DNA of 64,000 nt, taken from positions 1 through 64,000 of the forward strand of contig NZ_WIOK01000008.1 of NCBI RefSeq assembly GCF_009467825.1, in the 5' to 3' direction. Source of the stretch: Cyclobacterium xiamenense. Its GTDB lineage: Bacteria > Bacteroidota > Bacteroidia > Cytophagales > Cyclobacteriaceae. Every line of letters begins with the position of its first letter. Within the stretch, counting starts at the first letter, position 1. Position numbers and translations under genes: made by a program. The notes under the pieces were generated by a model, which was not told where the DNA came from, ran no database searches, and saw only the letters and a list, made by a program, of their open reading frames with translations. Below, piece after piece: positions 54,118-63,114 of this stretch.

Positions 54118-55624
54118 GGTAGATACCGTTCCCTTGCGAGCCCATGATGCTTCCCCAAAGTGGTTCGTTCCGCATTTTAATGGGTAGATCTATGCGCTTG
54201 ACACGCATTCCCAAAAAGGATAAGATATCCGAATGGCTAAAATACTGGCAATGTACCAGGTCCAGAAAACCATCCCCATCCAAGTCTCCCAGCCAGGGGG
54301 TAGAAAAAATGTTTTTAAATCCTTTCGATTGGTCCAGGTTGTGTATTTCTCCGGAAGAAAAGTCCATCAGCAGCAACTTGTTTTCGATCAAAAATGCGGA
54401 TTCGTCGTCAATAGCCCGCTGGCAGTCGTAACTGTTGATACTAAAGATTACCTCGTCGAAGCCATCTTTGTTTAGGTCATAGGCAATGGGAGAAGAAAAG
54501 CCCGTACAGCCCAATTCCTGTTGGTGAGCGATCTCTCCACTTTTCCCATCCAGCAAAATCTGGACGGATCCGGTATTTTCCGGCCAAACGCCTTTACTAA
54601 CAAAGGTAAAAAAATCGGGTATGTCGTCGTCTGTAAAGTTTCCTACCGCAAAACTATTGCTACATTCTGTACCTGGAATGGTCTGTTGCCAAAGTATTTC
54701 CAGCGTTTGTCCGGAAATGGCAAACACCGAACTGCCATGGGAAATGGCGACCAGGTCAAGAGTACCGTCCTGATCCAGGTCGGCAGCTACCGGAGAAGCG
54801 ATAAATCCATGGCCGTTTTCCGTAACCAGCCGTATGGCGGAGGACAGGTCGTTATTCATTAGGTCTGTTAGTTCAGCCAGGAAGAGGCTTCCCGAGATGG
54901 TTTCTCCTCCGCTCCCAAAAACCACCCGGTCTCCCATCTTGCCCTCGGCCGGGAGCAAAATCGGAGAAAGGTAGGTCTCGTTTCCGTCAGGCATCGTATC
55001 AGCTGCCAATACCTCTCCATTTACCGGATCCAGTACCATCAAAACACCCGGAAAACGATCCGTCGTTTCGTAAGGGGCGGCTTTGGCATTTCCACCATTA
55101 CTGACCAGCAGCTCCTTTAGTCCGTCATTGTTTTGATCGGGTATCCAGACGCTATTGTTGAAATTGAAACGTGCATGCCGCAAAACGGGATGATTGGTGT
55201 ATCCGAGCGTGTCGTATTCCCACAACAGCTCTCCCGATTGGCCATCGATTCCTTTGAAGTAGGGGCCACGGCCTCCGATGAATACGTCCGGGAAACCGTC
55301 CCCATTTATGTCTTGAAACGATGCGGACCCATACACCTGATCCATGGCAGGATGGTTCCAGATAAGCTCCCCACTTACTCCATCAATCGCCAATACACCG
55401 TAAGCACTGTCTTCAAACTCGTTTTTACCTGCCCCCATGACCAAATCCAGGGTACCGTCTTTGTTCAAATCCACCGCCCGCGGTGAAGATTGGGATCCGA
55501 TCACGGGAAAGTTAGCATCCCAAACCAGTTCGCTTTTTTCTTTTTTCTGGCAGGCAAGCAAGAGTAGCGCCAGGCCCCAGGTAAGCCAGCGGCGCTTCCT
55601 GTAAAATAGACGGATTCTTTGCAT
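54110..55624 (-). CDS. FG-GAP/VCBS seven-repeat propeller lipoprotein
   Basis: 504 residues from the ATG complement at 55622-55624 (MQRIRLFYRKRRW); an ATG at 55657 would add 11 residues ahead of the signal. The lipobox LLLLAC makes it a lipoprotein. Seven FG-GAP-like repeats are visible, several with the calcium motif DxNxDGxxD: DLNKDGTLDLVMG, DINGDGFPDVFIG, DQNNDGLKELLVS, DLDQDGTLDLVAI, NFTDDDIPDFFTF, DLNKDGFDEVIFS and DLDGDGFLDLVHC. This fits one seven-bladed beta-propeller on the cell surface or in the periplasm, probably for binding. It converges on susD and is divergent from the giant FG-GAP/UnbV gene. Confidence 0.85.
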   Translation of the reverse strand: MQRIRLFYRKRRWLTWGLALLLLACQKKEKSELVWDANFPVIGSQSSPRAVDLNKDGTLDLVMGAGKNEFEDSAYGVLAIDGVSGELIWNHPAMDQVYGSASFQDINGDGFPDVFIGGRGPYFKGIDGQSGELLWEYDTLGYTNHPVLRHARFNFNNSVWIPDQNNDGLKELLVSNGGNAKAAPYETTDRFPGVLMVLDPVNGEVLAADTMPDGNETYLSPILLPAEGKMGDRVVFGSGGETISGSLFLAELTDLMNNDLSSAIRLVTENGHGFIASPVAADLDQDGTLDLVAISHGSSVFAISGQTLEILWQQTIPGTECSNSFAVGNFTDDDIPDFFTFVSKGVWPENTGSVQILLDGKSGEIAHQQELGCTGFSSPIAYDLNKDGFDEVIFSINSYDCQRAIDDESAFLIENKLLLMDFSSGEIHNLDQSKGFKNIFSTPWLGDLDGDGFLDLVHCQYFSHSDILSFLGMRVKRIDLPIKMRNEPLWGSIMGSQGNGIYQK

Positions 55625-55674
55625 CAAATTCTCAGTTGTGCTTTCAATTTCGTCCAATATACTTATTATTGGGA

Positions 55675-55704
55675 AAAATTTAGTAATCCGAAAGGCAAAT
55701 CAAA
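55675..55704 (-). promoter_or_regulatory. Candidate promoter of the FG-GAP lipoprotein gene
   Basis: On the minus strand TTTG (complement of 55701-55704), an 18-nt spacer and TAAATTTT (complement of 55675-55682) match the -33/-7 pattern with one mismatch. The leader would be about 45 nt. Confidence 0.4.
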
Positions 55705-55839
55705 TGGGAGTAGGTATCCCCGTTTCAATGACAGGGAATGTTTGTATTTCGTTGGGATATCGACCGAAAAAATGTAATTTAACTGCCATAACCATGGATT
55801 AAAAACCATAGCGTAGCCGAAGGGATGGATGGACAAAAA

Positions 55840-58800
55840 ATGGAAAACTATTTTCACCATATAGTATGGATGCTGCTTCTTACCTTGTTTCCCGGATTCG
55901 GGCTTCTCGCACAGGGTTTCGAGAAATTGCCGGCACGAAAAACCGGGGTAAAGTTTGAAAACAGGCTCAATGAAGACCCAACCTCCAATATTCTTACCTA
56001 TGAATATTTTTACAATGGAGGAGGGGTGGCTGTCGGTGATATCAACAACGACGGTTTGGAAGACCTGTTTTTTACGGGTAATATGACCTCCAATCGCCTT
56101 TACCTCAACGAGGGGGAATTCAAATTTAAAGACATTACCAAATCTGCGGGAGTTGCCGGCCGGGATGCCTGGACCACCGGTACGAGTATGGTAGATATCA
56201 ATGGCGACGGGTACCTGGATATTTACGTTTGCTATTCAGGAAAAGGGTCCACCGAATCCCGAAAAAATCAGCTCTTCATTAACCAGGGAGACGGCACCTT
56301 TTTGGAACAGGCCGAGAAATATGGGCTTGCAGACCCGGCAAATAGTATTCAGGCCTTGTTTTTTGATTTCGATCTGGATGGAGACCTGGACATGTACCTG
56401 CTGAATCACAATACCCAGGTGATCAATGAAATTGATTTCGCTGCCAAGCGAAAGGATCGGAACCCCAATTCCGGGGATAAACTGTTCCGAAACGATGGCG
56501 GAATCTTTACCGATGTCAGCGAGCAAGCAGGGATTATGGGCAATTCCATGGGGTTTGGCCTGGGAGTAGCTGTTTCTGACATTACCGGAAATGGGTACCC
56601 GGATCTCTATATTTCCAACGATTACATCGAACCGGACTATTTGTATATCAACAACGGGGACGGTACTTTTTCGGAAAGACTTACCGACTTTTTGCAGCAC
56701 ATCTCTTATTTCTCCATGGGTTCGGATATCAGCGATGTGAATAACGACGGATTACCCGACCTGTTTACGCTGGACATGCTACCGGAGGACAACAAACGGC
56801 AAAAGCTGCTGTATGGGCCAGAGAATTACGAGCAATATGCTTTGATGGTCATGGAAGGCTTTTATCACCAAAACATGCGGAACATGTTGCACCTGAACCA
56901 GGGCGCGGGACTTTTCAGTGAAATCGGGCAGCTTGCCGGAATTTCCAATACCGACTGGAGTTGGGCGGCGTTTTTCGCCGATTTTGACAACGACGGCTGG
57001 AAGGATCTTTTTGTTAGTAACGGCTATTTCAGAGACTATACCAACAGGGATTTTCTCAAATACAAAGGCGATTATTACTTTAGTAAAGCTCGTGCAAAAG
57101 AAGAAGCGGATACGCTTCACCTCGTTACCAGCATGAGTTCTACTCCGGTTCACGATTACATCTATAAAAACCAGAATGGTTCGGAATTTCTGAATGTCTC
57201 AACCGAATGGGGATTTGAAAAACCGGTGTTTTCAAACGGGGCCGCCTATGCCGACCTGGACAATGACGGCAAGCTGGATTTGGTGGTTAATCACCTCAAC
57301 GAGACGGCTGGAGTTTTTAGAAACAAATTGGGAGATTCCGCGGAAGGGGTAAACTTTCTGCAGGTAGAGCTGCGAGGCGAGCGACTCAATACTTCGGGTA
57401 TCGGGGCAAAAGTAACCCTTTATACGGATCGGGGGCGCCAGTTTCTGGAGCAACAGCTCACGCGTGGGTTTCAATCCTCCGTCAGCCACCGCCTTCATTT
57501 TGGGCTGGGTTCAGCGGAGACCATTGATTCGCTTCGGATTGTTTGGCCCGGAGGTGCCGTGCAGTCGCTTCGGAATATCGCCGCAAACCAACGCCTTGTT
57601 TTGGAAGAAAAAAATGCGTCAAACGTACCGGAAACAGCTCCCCAGGCGGAGGATCCGGTGTTTAGCGCCATTGTATCCCCCATTCCCTACGAGCACGAGG
57701 AGCCAGGGTATAATGATTTTAAACGACAGCCCTTGCTGAGCCACATGATTTCACCTACCGGTCCTGTGCTGGCACTAGGTGATGTAAATAACAACGGGTT
57801 TACGGATGTTTTTGTAGGCGGATCAGAAGGGAATCCGGGCAAACTGTATTTCCAGGTTTCTACAGGTAAATTTCTGGAATCCCAGGGGCTCGACGTATCG
57901 GAGGATACCGGGAATGCAGATGCGGATGCCCTGTTTTTTGATGCCAACGGAGACGGCTGGCTGGACCTGTATCTGGTGAGCGGTGGATACCACGATTTTG
58001 AGCGGGACTCCCCCGAATTACAAGACAGGTTGTACATGAATCAGGGAGGGGGGAATTTCAAAAAGGCTGAGACTGCACTCCCGAAATTCTCGCCCAGTGG
58101 ATCGGTAGTAAAAGCAATTGACGTTGACAAAGACGGTGACTTAGACCTTTTCGTTGGTGGGAGGGTGGTTCCCGGTCAATATCCCAAGGCAGCCGACTCC
58201 TTCCTTCTCGTTAACGACGGTCAGGGGAATTTTGAGGACCAGACGGCAACCCTGGTTCCGGAATTTAAAAATTTTGGAATGGTAACGGACGCTTCTGTTC
58301 TGGATGTCGATGGGGATGGTTGGGACGACCTGGTGCTGGTCGGGGATTGGATGCCCATACAGGTTTACATCAATCAGCAGGGAACCGGATTTGCAAACAA
58401 AACCGCCGATTTTTTTGATCAGCCACTTACCGGCATGTGGTCGACCGTAGAGGCGGGGGATTTTGATGGTGATGGTGATTTGGATTTGGTGGTAGGGAAC
58501 TTTGGTCTCAACAGCCAGTTGAAAGCGAGCGAAGCGGAGCCCTTGCGGCTGGTTTATTCCGATTTTGATGGCAATGGATCGGTAGACCCTATTTTGATTT
58601 CCCATGTGAAAGGGGAGGCCTATCCGTTTATGAGTAGGGACGAGCTGTTGGACCAGCTGTACGGCATGCGCAGTAAGTTTACCGACTATGCCTCGTTTGC
58701 GGACGCCAAACTGGAGGACATCTTTACCGAAGAGCAACTACGCACTGCGGGTACGCTGGAAATCAACGAGATGAGGTCCGTTTACCTGGAAAACAAAAAC

Positions 58801-59181
58801 GACTCATTTGCGGTGCACCCACTTCCGCTGCAGGCGCAATACGCGCCTGTTTATGCCATTCAGGTACTTGATTACAACGAAGACGGCAAGCTGGATTTCA
58901 TTTTGGGAGGCAATCAAAACACAGCCCGGTTGCGGCTGGGTGTGATGGATGCCAATTTCGGCCAACTCTACGAGGGCGATGGTACGGGTGGTTTTGCCTT
59001 CCAGGCAACACCGGATTCGGGCCTCAGGTTTACCGGAGACGTAAAGTCCATGCAGCTAGTCAACCTCAGTTACCTGAAGGTATTGCTGGTGGGAATTAAC
59101 AATCAGGGGGTAGAGGGCTACCTCCTCAATCGATCATTGGACAACAAGCCGGTAAAAAGTCTATCGAACCAAAATAAATAA
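55840..59181 (+). CDS. Giant FG-GAP/VCBS protein with internal ASPIC/UnbV domain
   Basis: 1113 residues from the ATG at 55840, which begins the signal peptide ([17 protein letters not shown]); an ATG at 55825 would add five residues. The first block of seven calcium-type repeats ([14 protein letters not shown] near residue 67 to [13 protein letters not shown]) is followed by an ASPIC/UnbV domain at about 497-587 ([26 protein letters not shown]). A second block of seven repeats runs from [13 protein letters not shown] (about 648) to [13 protein letters not shown] (about 1011). Two propellers flanking UnbV is the layout of CRTAC-like Bacteroidota surface proteins. It lacks a Por-secretion tail. 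Its role is unknown; surface binding is likely. Confidence 0.87.
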   Translation: MENYFHHIVWMLLLTLFPGFGLLAQGFEKLPARKTGVKFENRLNEDPTSNILTYEYFYNGGGVAVGDINNDGLEDLFFTGNMTSNRLYLNEGEFKFKDITKSAGVAGRDAWTTGTSMVDINGDGYLDIYVCYSGKGSTESRKNQLFINQGDGTFLEQAEKYGLADPANSIQALFFDFDLDGDLDMYLLNHNTQVINEIDFAAKRKDRNPNSGDKLFRNDGGIFTDVSEQAGIMGNSMGFGLGVAVSDITGNGYPDLYISNDYIEPDYLYINNGDGTFSERLTDFLQHISYFSMGSDISDVNNDGLPDLFTLDMLPEDNKRQKLLYGPENYEQYALMVMEGFYHQNMRNMLHLNQGAGLFSEIGQLAGISNTDWSWAAFFADFDNDGWKDLFVSNGYFRDYTNRDFLKYKGDYYFSKARAKEEADTLHLVTSMSSTPVHDYIYKNQNGSEFLNVSTEWGFEKPVFSNGAAYADLDNDGKLDLVVNHLNETAGVFRNKLGDSAEGVNFLQVELRGERLNTSGIGAKVTLYTDRGRQFLEQQLTRGFQSSVSHRLHFGLGSAETIDSLRIVWPGGAVQSLRNIAANQRLVLEEKNASNVPETAPQAEDPVFSAIVSPIPYEHEEPGYNDFKRQPLLSHMISPTGPVLALGDVNNNGFTDVFVGGSEGNPGKLYFQVSTGKFLESQGLDVSEDTGNADADALFFDANGDGWLDLYLVSGGYHDFERDSPELQDRLYMNQGGGNFKKAETALPKFSPSGSVVKAIDVDKDGDLDLFVGGRVVPGQYPKAADSFLLVNDGQGNFEDQTATLVPEFKNFGMVTDASVLDVDGDGWDDLVLVGDWMPIQVYINQQGTGFANKTADFFDQPLTGMWSTVEAGDFDGDGDLDLVVGNFGLNSQLKASEAEPLRLVYSDFDGNGSVDPILISHVKGEAYPFMSRDELLDQLYGMRSKFTDYASFADAKLEDIFTEEQLRTAGTLEINEMRSVYLENKNDSFAVHPLPLQAQYAPVYAIQVLDYNEDGKLDFILGGNQNTARLRLGVMDANFGQLYEGDGTGGFAFQATPDSGLRFTGDVKSMQLVNLSYLKVLLVGINNQGVEGYLLNRSLDNKPVKSLSNQNK

Positions 59182-59201
59182 CTAACACATACAGACAATT
59201 A

Positions 59202-60572
59202 ATGAAAATCAGAAAAATTAACCTAGAAGAGCGGGAGATTCCGGAAAATTGGTACAATATCATTGCCGACATGCCCAATAAGCCGTTGCCGCCGCTTCAC
59301 CCCGGCACCCTGGAGCCCATCGGCCCCGACTCCCTGGCCCCTTTATTTCCCGAGGCACTCATCAAGCAGGAAGTGACTACGGATAAATGGGTCCCCATTC
59401 CAGATGAAGTACGAAACATGTATTCCATTTGGCGACCTACTCCCTTGTACCGGGCGTATGGCCTTGAAAAGGCGCTGGATACGCCAGCGAAGATCTATTA
59501 CAAATACGAGGGAGTAAGTCCCTCCGGTTCCCACAAACCCAATACTGCGATCCCGCAGGCCTATTACAACAAACAAGAGGGAATCAAACGAATAACCACC
59601 GAAACCGGCGCAGGGCAGTGGGGAAGTGCCTTGAGTTTTGCTTGTCAGCATTTCGGGATTGAATGCGATGTGTACATGGTAAAGCTATCGTATAACGACA
59701 AGCCTTACCGAAAAATGATGATGAATACCTGGGGAGCAAATGTTTATCCCTCCCCTTCCGAACGAACCGAGGCGGGTCGAAAAATCCTTGCAGAACATCC
59801 GGATTCGCCGGGAAGCCTAGGTATTGCCATCTCCGAGGCCGTAGAAATGGCCGCTACCCGGGATGACACCAAATATGCGTTGGGAAGTGTACTCAATCAC
59901 GTGAAGCTGCACCAAACCATCATCGGTTTGGAGGCCATTAAGCAGCTGGAAAAAGCCGGTAGCGACCTGCCCGATATCGTGATCGCCCCTTTTGGCGGCG
60001 GGTCAAACTTTGCCGGATTGTCCTTTCCTTTCCTACGATTGAATATGGAAGAAGGAAAGCACATTCGGTGCATTGCCAGTGAGCCTTCATCCTGCCCCAA
60101 ATTGACCCGGGGAGTATTCCGATACGATTTTGGGGATACGGCCGGAATGACTCCGCTATTGCCCATGTATACCCTGGGTCATGATTTTATACCCGCCCCA
60201 ATTCATGCCGGCGGGCTTCGGTACCACGGTGCGGGGGTCATCGTCAGTCAATTGCTAAAGGATCAACTCATTGAGGCACAGGCTCATGACAACCTGGAAA
60301 TCTTCGAAGCAGGAGTACTGTTTGCGCGCTCCGAAGGTATCATTCCGGCGCCTGAAGCCAACCACGGGATTGCTACTGCGATCCGAGAGGCCAACCTGTG
60401 TAAGGAAACGGGCGAATCAAAGACCATCTTATTCAACTTATGCGGACATGGGAATTTTGACATGAAGGCCTATGACGATTATTTCTCCGGAAAAATCAAG
60501 CAACACGAATTGAGCCAGGAAGAAATCGATACCTCTATCGCAAGGTTAGGTACGCCCACCATTCCTGTTTAA
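59202..60572 (+). CDS. TrpB2-type tryptophan synthase beta-like PLP enzyme
   Basis: 456 residues, longer than TrpB1 and typical of TrpB2. The PLP lysine is Lys112 ([13 protein letters not shown]). Other TrpB2 parts are [53 protein letters not shown] and LCGHGNFDM. TrpB2 makes tryptophan from serine and indole without a TrpA partner, so it is thought to salvage indole; no trpA or other trp gene is in the window. It starts 20 bp after the FG-GAP/UnbV gene, an odd neighbour. Confidence 0.9.
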   Translation: MKIRKINLEEREIPENWYNIIADMPNKPLPPLHPGTLEPIGPDSLAPLFPEALIKQEVTTDKWVPIPDEVRNMYSIWRPTPLYRAYGLEKALDTPAKIYYKYEGVSPSGSHKPNTAIPQAYYNKQEGIKRITTETGAGQWGSALSFACQHFGIECDVYMVKLSYNDKPYRKMMMNTWGANVYPSPSERTEAGRKILAEHPDSPGSLGIAISEAVEMAATRDDTKYALGSVLNHVKLHQTIIGLEAIKQLEKAGSDLPDIVIAPFGGGSNFAGLSFPFLRLNMEEGKHIRCIASEPSSCPKLTRGVFRYDFGDTAGMTPLLPMYTLGHDFIPAPIHAGGLRYHGAGVIVSQLLKDQLIEAQAHDNLEIFEAGVLFARSEGIIPAPEANHGIATAIREANLCKETGESKTILFNLCGHGNFDMKAYDDYFSGKIKQHELSQEEIDTSIARLGTPTIPV

Positions 60573-60587
60573 TGGTGTTTTTTGTCG

Positions 60588-61514
60588 ATGAATAGGCGAT
60601 CGTTTTTAAAAAAAGGGGTGGCTTCCGGCGCTTGGGCGTTCGGGACGCAGCCCCTTTTTTCGCTTGATGGAAAGGAGTTGTCTTTTTCGGACATTCCCCT
60701 GGTCGATACCCACCTACACCTTTGGGACCTGAATGTGATGGATTACCCCTGGCTGAAGGGAAAAGGGCTGCCGTTGGAAACGAGTTATACCCTGCACGAC
60801 TACCAAAAAGCCACGGAAAGGCATCCCGTCTCAAAAATGGTCTTTGTGGAATGTGCCCGAAGGCCAGAGCAGTACTTGCAAGAGGTGGACTGGGTGCAGG
60901 AGCAAGCCGATTCGGAATCCGGTATAGCCGGTATGGTTGCCTATTTTCCCCTGGAAATGGGTGTCGACGGGCAAGAAGCCATGGAAGAAATGGCAGAGCG
61001 GGAAATTGTTCGGGGAATTCGCAAAAACTTCATGCCCGGGCATGCAGGATACGCGCAAGGAATTGGCTTGATGCGTCGGTTTCAATGGGTATGCGAACTG
61101 AACGTAGGTCCCGGACAACTTGCAGCGGTCATTGATTTGGTGAGTACGTTTCCGGAGCAGGTTTTTGTGCTGGATCACCTGGCCAATCCGGATATCGGCA
61201 ACCAGGATTGGAAGACCTGGGCCGGGGCACTTGCGCCTTTTGCGTCCATGGAACAGGTTTATTGCAAGCTGTCCGGCATGATCACCCGTGCGTCTCAGGA
61301 TTGGGAAGTGGCCAATTTGGAGCCGTATTTCAGTACCGTACTGGATATTTTCGGTCCGGATCGGGTGATTTACGGAGGGGACTGGCCCGTGGTGCTGCGG
61401 ACGGGGACTCTAAACGAATGGATGACGGCTTTTTTTTCGCTCTCGAAGGCATTATCGACAACGGAGAAAAAGAAATTGTACCACACGAATGCCGAAAGGC
61501 TTTACCGCATTTAA
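60588..61514 (+). CDS. Amidohydrolase (PF04909, fuconolactonase-like) with Tat-type signal
   Basis: 308 residues from the ATG at 60588; an in-frame TTG at 60582 is less likely. The N-terminus NRRSFLKKGVASGAWAFG looks like a twin-arginine signal. The metal motif is DTHLHLWD (His42, His44), and the late catalytic Asp is in VIYGGDWPVVL. It resembles the L-fucono-1,5-lactonase/2-pyrone hydrolase group that opens lactones. It lies 15 bp after trpB2 and may be co-transcribed. Substrate unknown. Confidence 0.87.
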   Translation: MNRRSFLKKGVASGAWAFGTQPLFSLDGKELSFSDIPLVDTHLHLWDLNVMDYPWLKGKGLPLETSYTLHDYQKATERHPVSKMVFVECARRPEQYLQEVDWVQEQADSESGIAGMVAYFPLEMGVDGQEAMEEMAEREIVRGIRKNFMPGHAGYAQGIGLMRRFQWVCELNVGPGQLAAVIDLVSTFPEQVFVLDHLANPDIGNQDWKTWAGALAPFASMEQVYCKLSGMITRASQDWEVANLEPYFSTVLDIFGPDRVIYGGDWPVVLRTGTLNEWMTAFFSLSKALSTTEKKKLYHTNAERLYRI

Positions 61515-61618
61515 TGCACATAGCCCGGTGGATTTTAAATTTCTGTGTGGAATCTTCGCGTAGGTAGGGAGAATAAGAATTGTTTTTTTAACTTTAATCG
61601 AGAAAAAAAAAGGTACCC

Positions 61619-63040
61619 ATGCGTGAACAACCGAATAAAAAAGAAACGAATGATTCCAGAAGGCAATTCGTGAAAGCAGCTTCCCTGACTGCGGCGGGGT
61701 TTTTTATCGTGCCCCGATTTGTGCTCGGAGGGCAAGGCTATGTGGCTCCAAGTGATAAGGTGAATGTGGGAATGGTGGGAGTAGGAGGAAAAGGACGTCA
61801 AAATGCCCTGGACCTGATGAAGCTGGATGATGTACAAATTACAGCCATCGCCGATCCGGGAGAGTACTGGGATTTGGCCAATTTTTATTACCGATCCATA
61901 GCCGGTAGAGGGCCGGTAAAGCGCCTGATAGAAGGACACTACGAGGACAAAACAGAGAATTTTACACTGAATGAATACCTGGATTTCCGGGAAATGCTGG
62001 AGAAAGAAAAAGGCCTGGATGCCATTTGTTGTTCTACCCCGGACAATACCCATGCCTTTGTTACTTACGCGTCTATGAAATCCGGCAAACATGTCTACTG
62101 CGAAAAGCCGCTGACGCACAATATTTGGGAGGCCCGAATGATCAAACAATTGACGAAGGAAACCGGGCTGGCCACGCAAATGGGCAATGTGGGCCACAGT
62201 ACCGACGGTATCCGGCAGACCGTGGAGTATTTGCGTGCGGGTGTAATCGGTGAGGTAAGGGAAACCCATTCCTGGGTACCCGCTTCCCGTTGGATTCCCG
62301 AACTCCGGGGCTTGCCGACAACGGGCACGACCAAACCGCACGGCCTTGATTGGGACCTTTGGCTGGGCCCCTCCGCAAACAGACCGTATCACGAATGGTA
62401 TTCGCCGGTTACCTGGCGGGATTTTTGGGATTTTGGTTGTGGAGCACTCGGGGACTTTGGCTGTCACGATATGGATGCGGCTACCTGGGCCTTCGAATTG
62501 GGCTATCCCGAAACCATTGAAGTATTCCCTGCAGGATTTAGCAACGAACACATCGCTCCTTACGGCGAAATCGGGTACTACCGTTTTCCCGAGAATAATA
62601 CCGGCAAGCCGATCGACCTGACCTGGTATTCCGGAGGGGTTAAACCGCCGCTTCACCCTTCCCTGCCACAAGGCTATCAGTGGCCCTCCAGGGGCACCTT
62701 GTTTGTCGGTGACAAAGGCATCATCGTTAATGGGGGCGATCGCGTGCCGCACGTGTTTCCGGAAAGCCTGGCTACAAGCATGAAGCAGCCGAAAGAAGTC
62801 ATTCCACGTTCAAAGGGCCATTTCAGGGATTGGGTCGATGCGATAAAAGGCGGGGCTGCTGCCAGTGCAAATTTCGAATACGGGGCACACCTTACTGAAA
62901 TCACCCTTCTTGGTGTCCTTTCCCTGCGGATGCGGGGACAGAAAATTCATTGGGATTCACAAAACCTTAAGGCAAAAGGCCTGGATGCAGCAGATGCCTA
63001 CATCAAGGAACCGGTCAGGCCGGGATGGGAAATGAGCTAA
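61619..63040 (+). CDS. Gfo/Idh/MocA family oxidoreductase with Tat signal
   Basis: 473 residues. Residues 13-40 form a Tat signal (SRRQFVKAASLTAAGFFIV). The Rossmann domain starts VNVGMVGVGGKGRQNALDL, and EKPLTHN carries the family's catalytic-region lysine. The C-terminal domain includes a long insert typical of exported members (WDFGCGALGDFGCHDMDAAT). Family members oxidise or epimerise sugars with tightly bound NAD(P); periplasmic ones keep the cofactor during export. It is separated by 104 bp from the amidohydrolase and followed by a terminator. Confidence 0.9.
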   Translation: MREQPNKKETNDSRRQFVKAASLTAAGFFIVPRFVLGGQGYVAPSDKVNVGMVGVGGKGRQNALDLMKLDDVQITAIADPGEYWDLANFYYRSIAGRGPVKRLIEGHYEDKTENFTLNEYLDFREMLEKEKGLDAICCSTPDNTHAFVTYASMKSGKHVYCEKPLTHNIWEARMIKQLTKETGLATQMGNVGHSTDGIRQTVEYLRAGVIGEVRETHSWVPASRWIPELRGLPTTGTTKPHGLDWDLWLGPSANRPYHEWYSPVTWRDFWDFGCGALGDFGCHDMDAATWAFELGYPETIEVFPAGFSNEHIAPYGEIGYYRFPENNTGKPIDLTWYSGGVKPPLHPSLPQGYQWPSRGTLFVGDKGIIVNGGDRVPHVFPESLATSMKQPKEVIPRSKGHFRDWVDAIKGGAAASANFEYGAHLTEITLLGVLSLRMRGQKIHWDSQNLKAKGLDAADAYIKEPVRPGWEMS

Positions 63041-63068
63041 AAAGGCTCAAATTAATGGAAAAAGATGG

Positions 63069-63097
63069 CCCCGGTCCCAAAAAGATCGGGGTTTTTT
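63069..63097 (+). terminator. Rho-independent terminator after the Gfo/Idh/MocA gene
   Basis: CCCCGGTC at 63069-63076 pairs with GATCGGGG at 63084-63091 (8 bp, one G-T pair) around a 7-nt loop, followed by six T. Confidence 0.85.
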
Positions 63098-63114
63098 ACT
63101 ATTCAGAATCGGGA

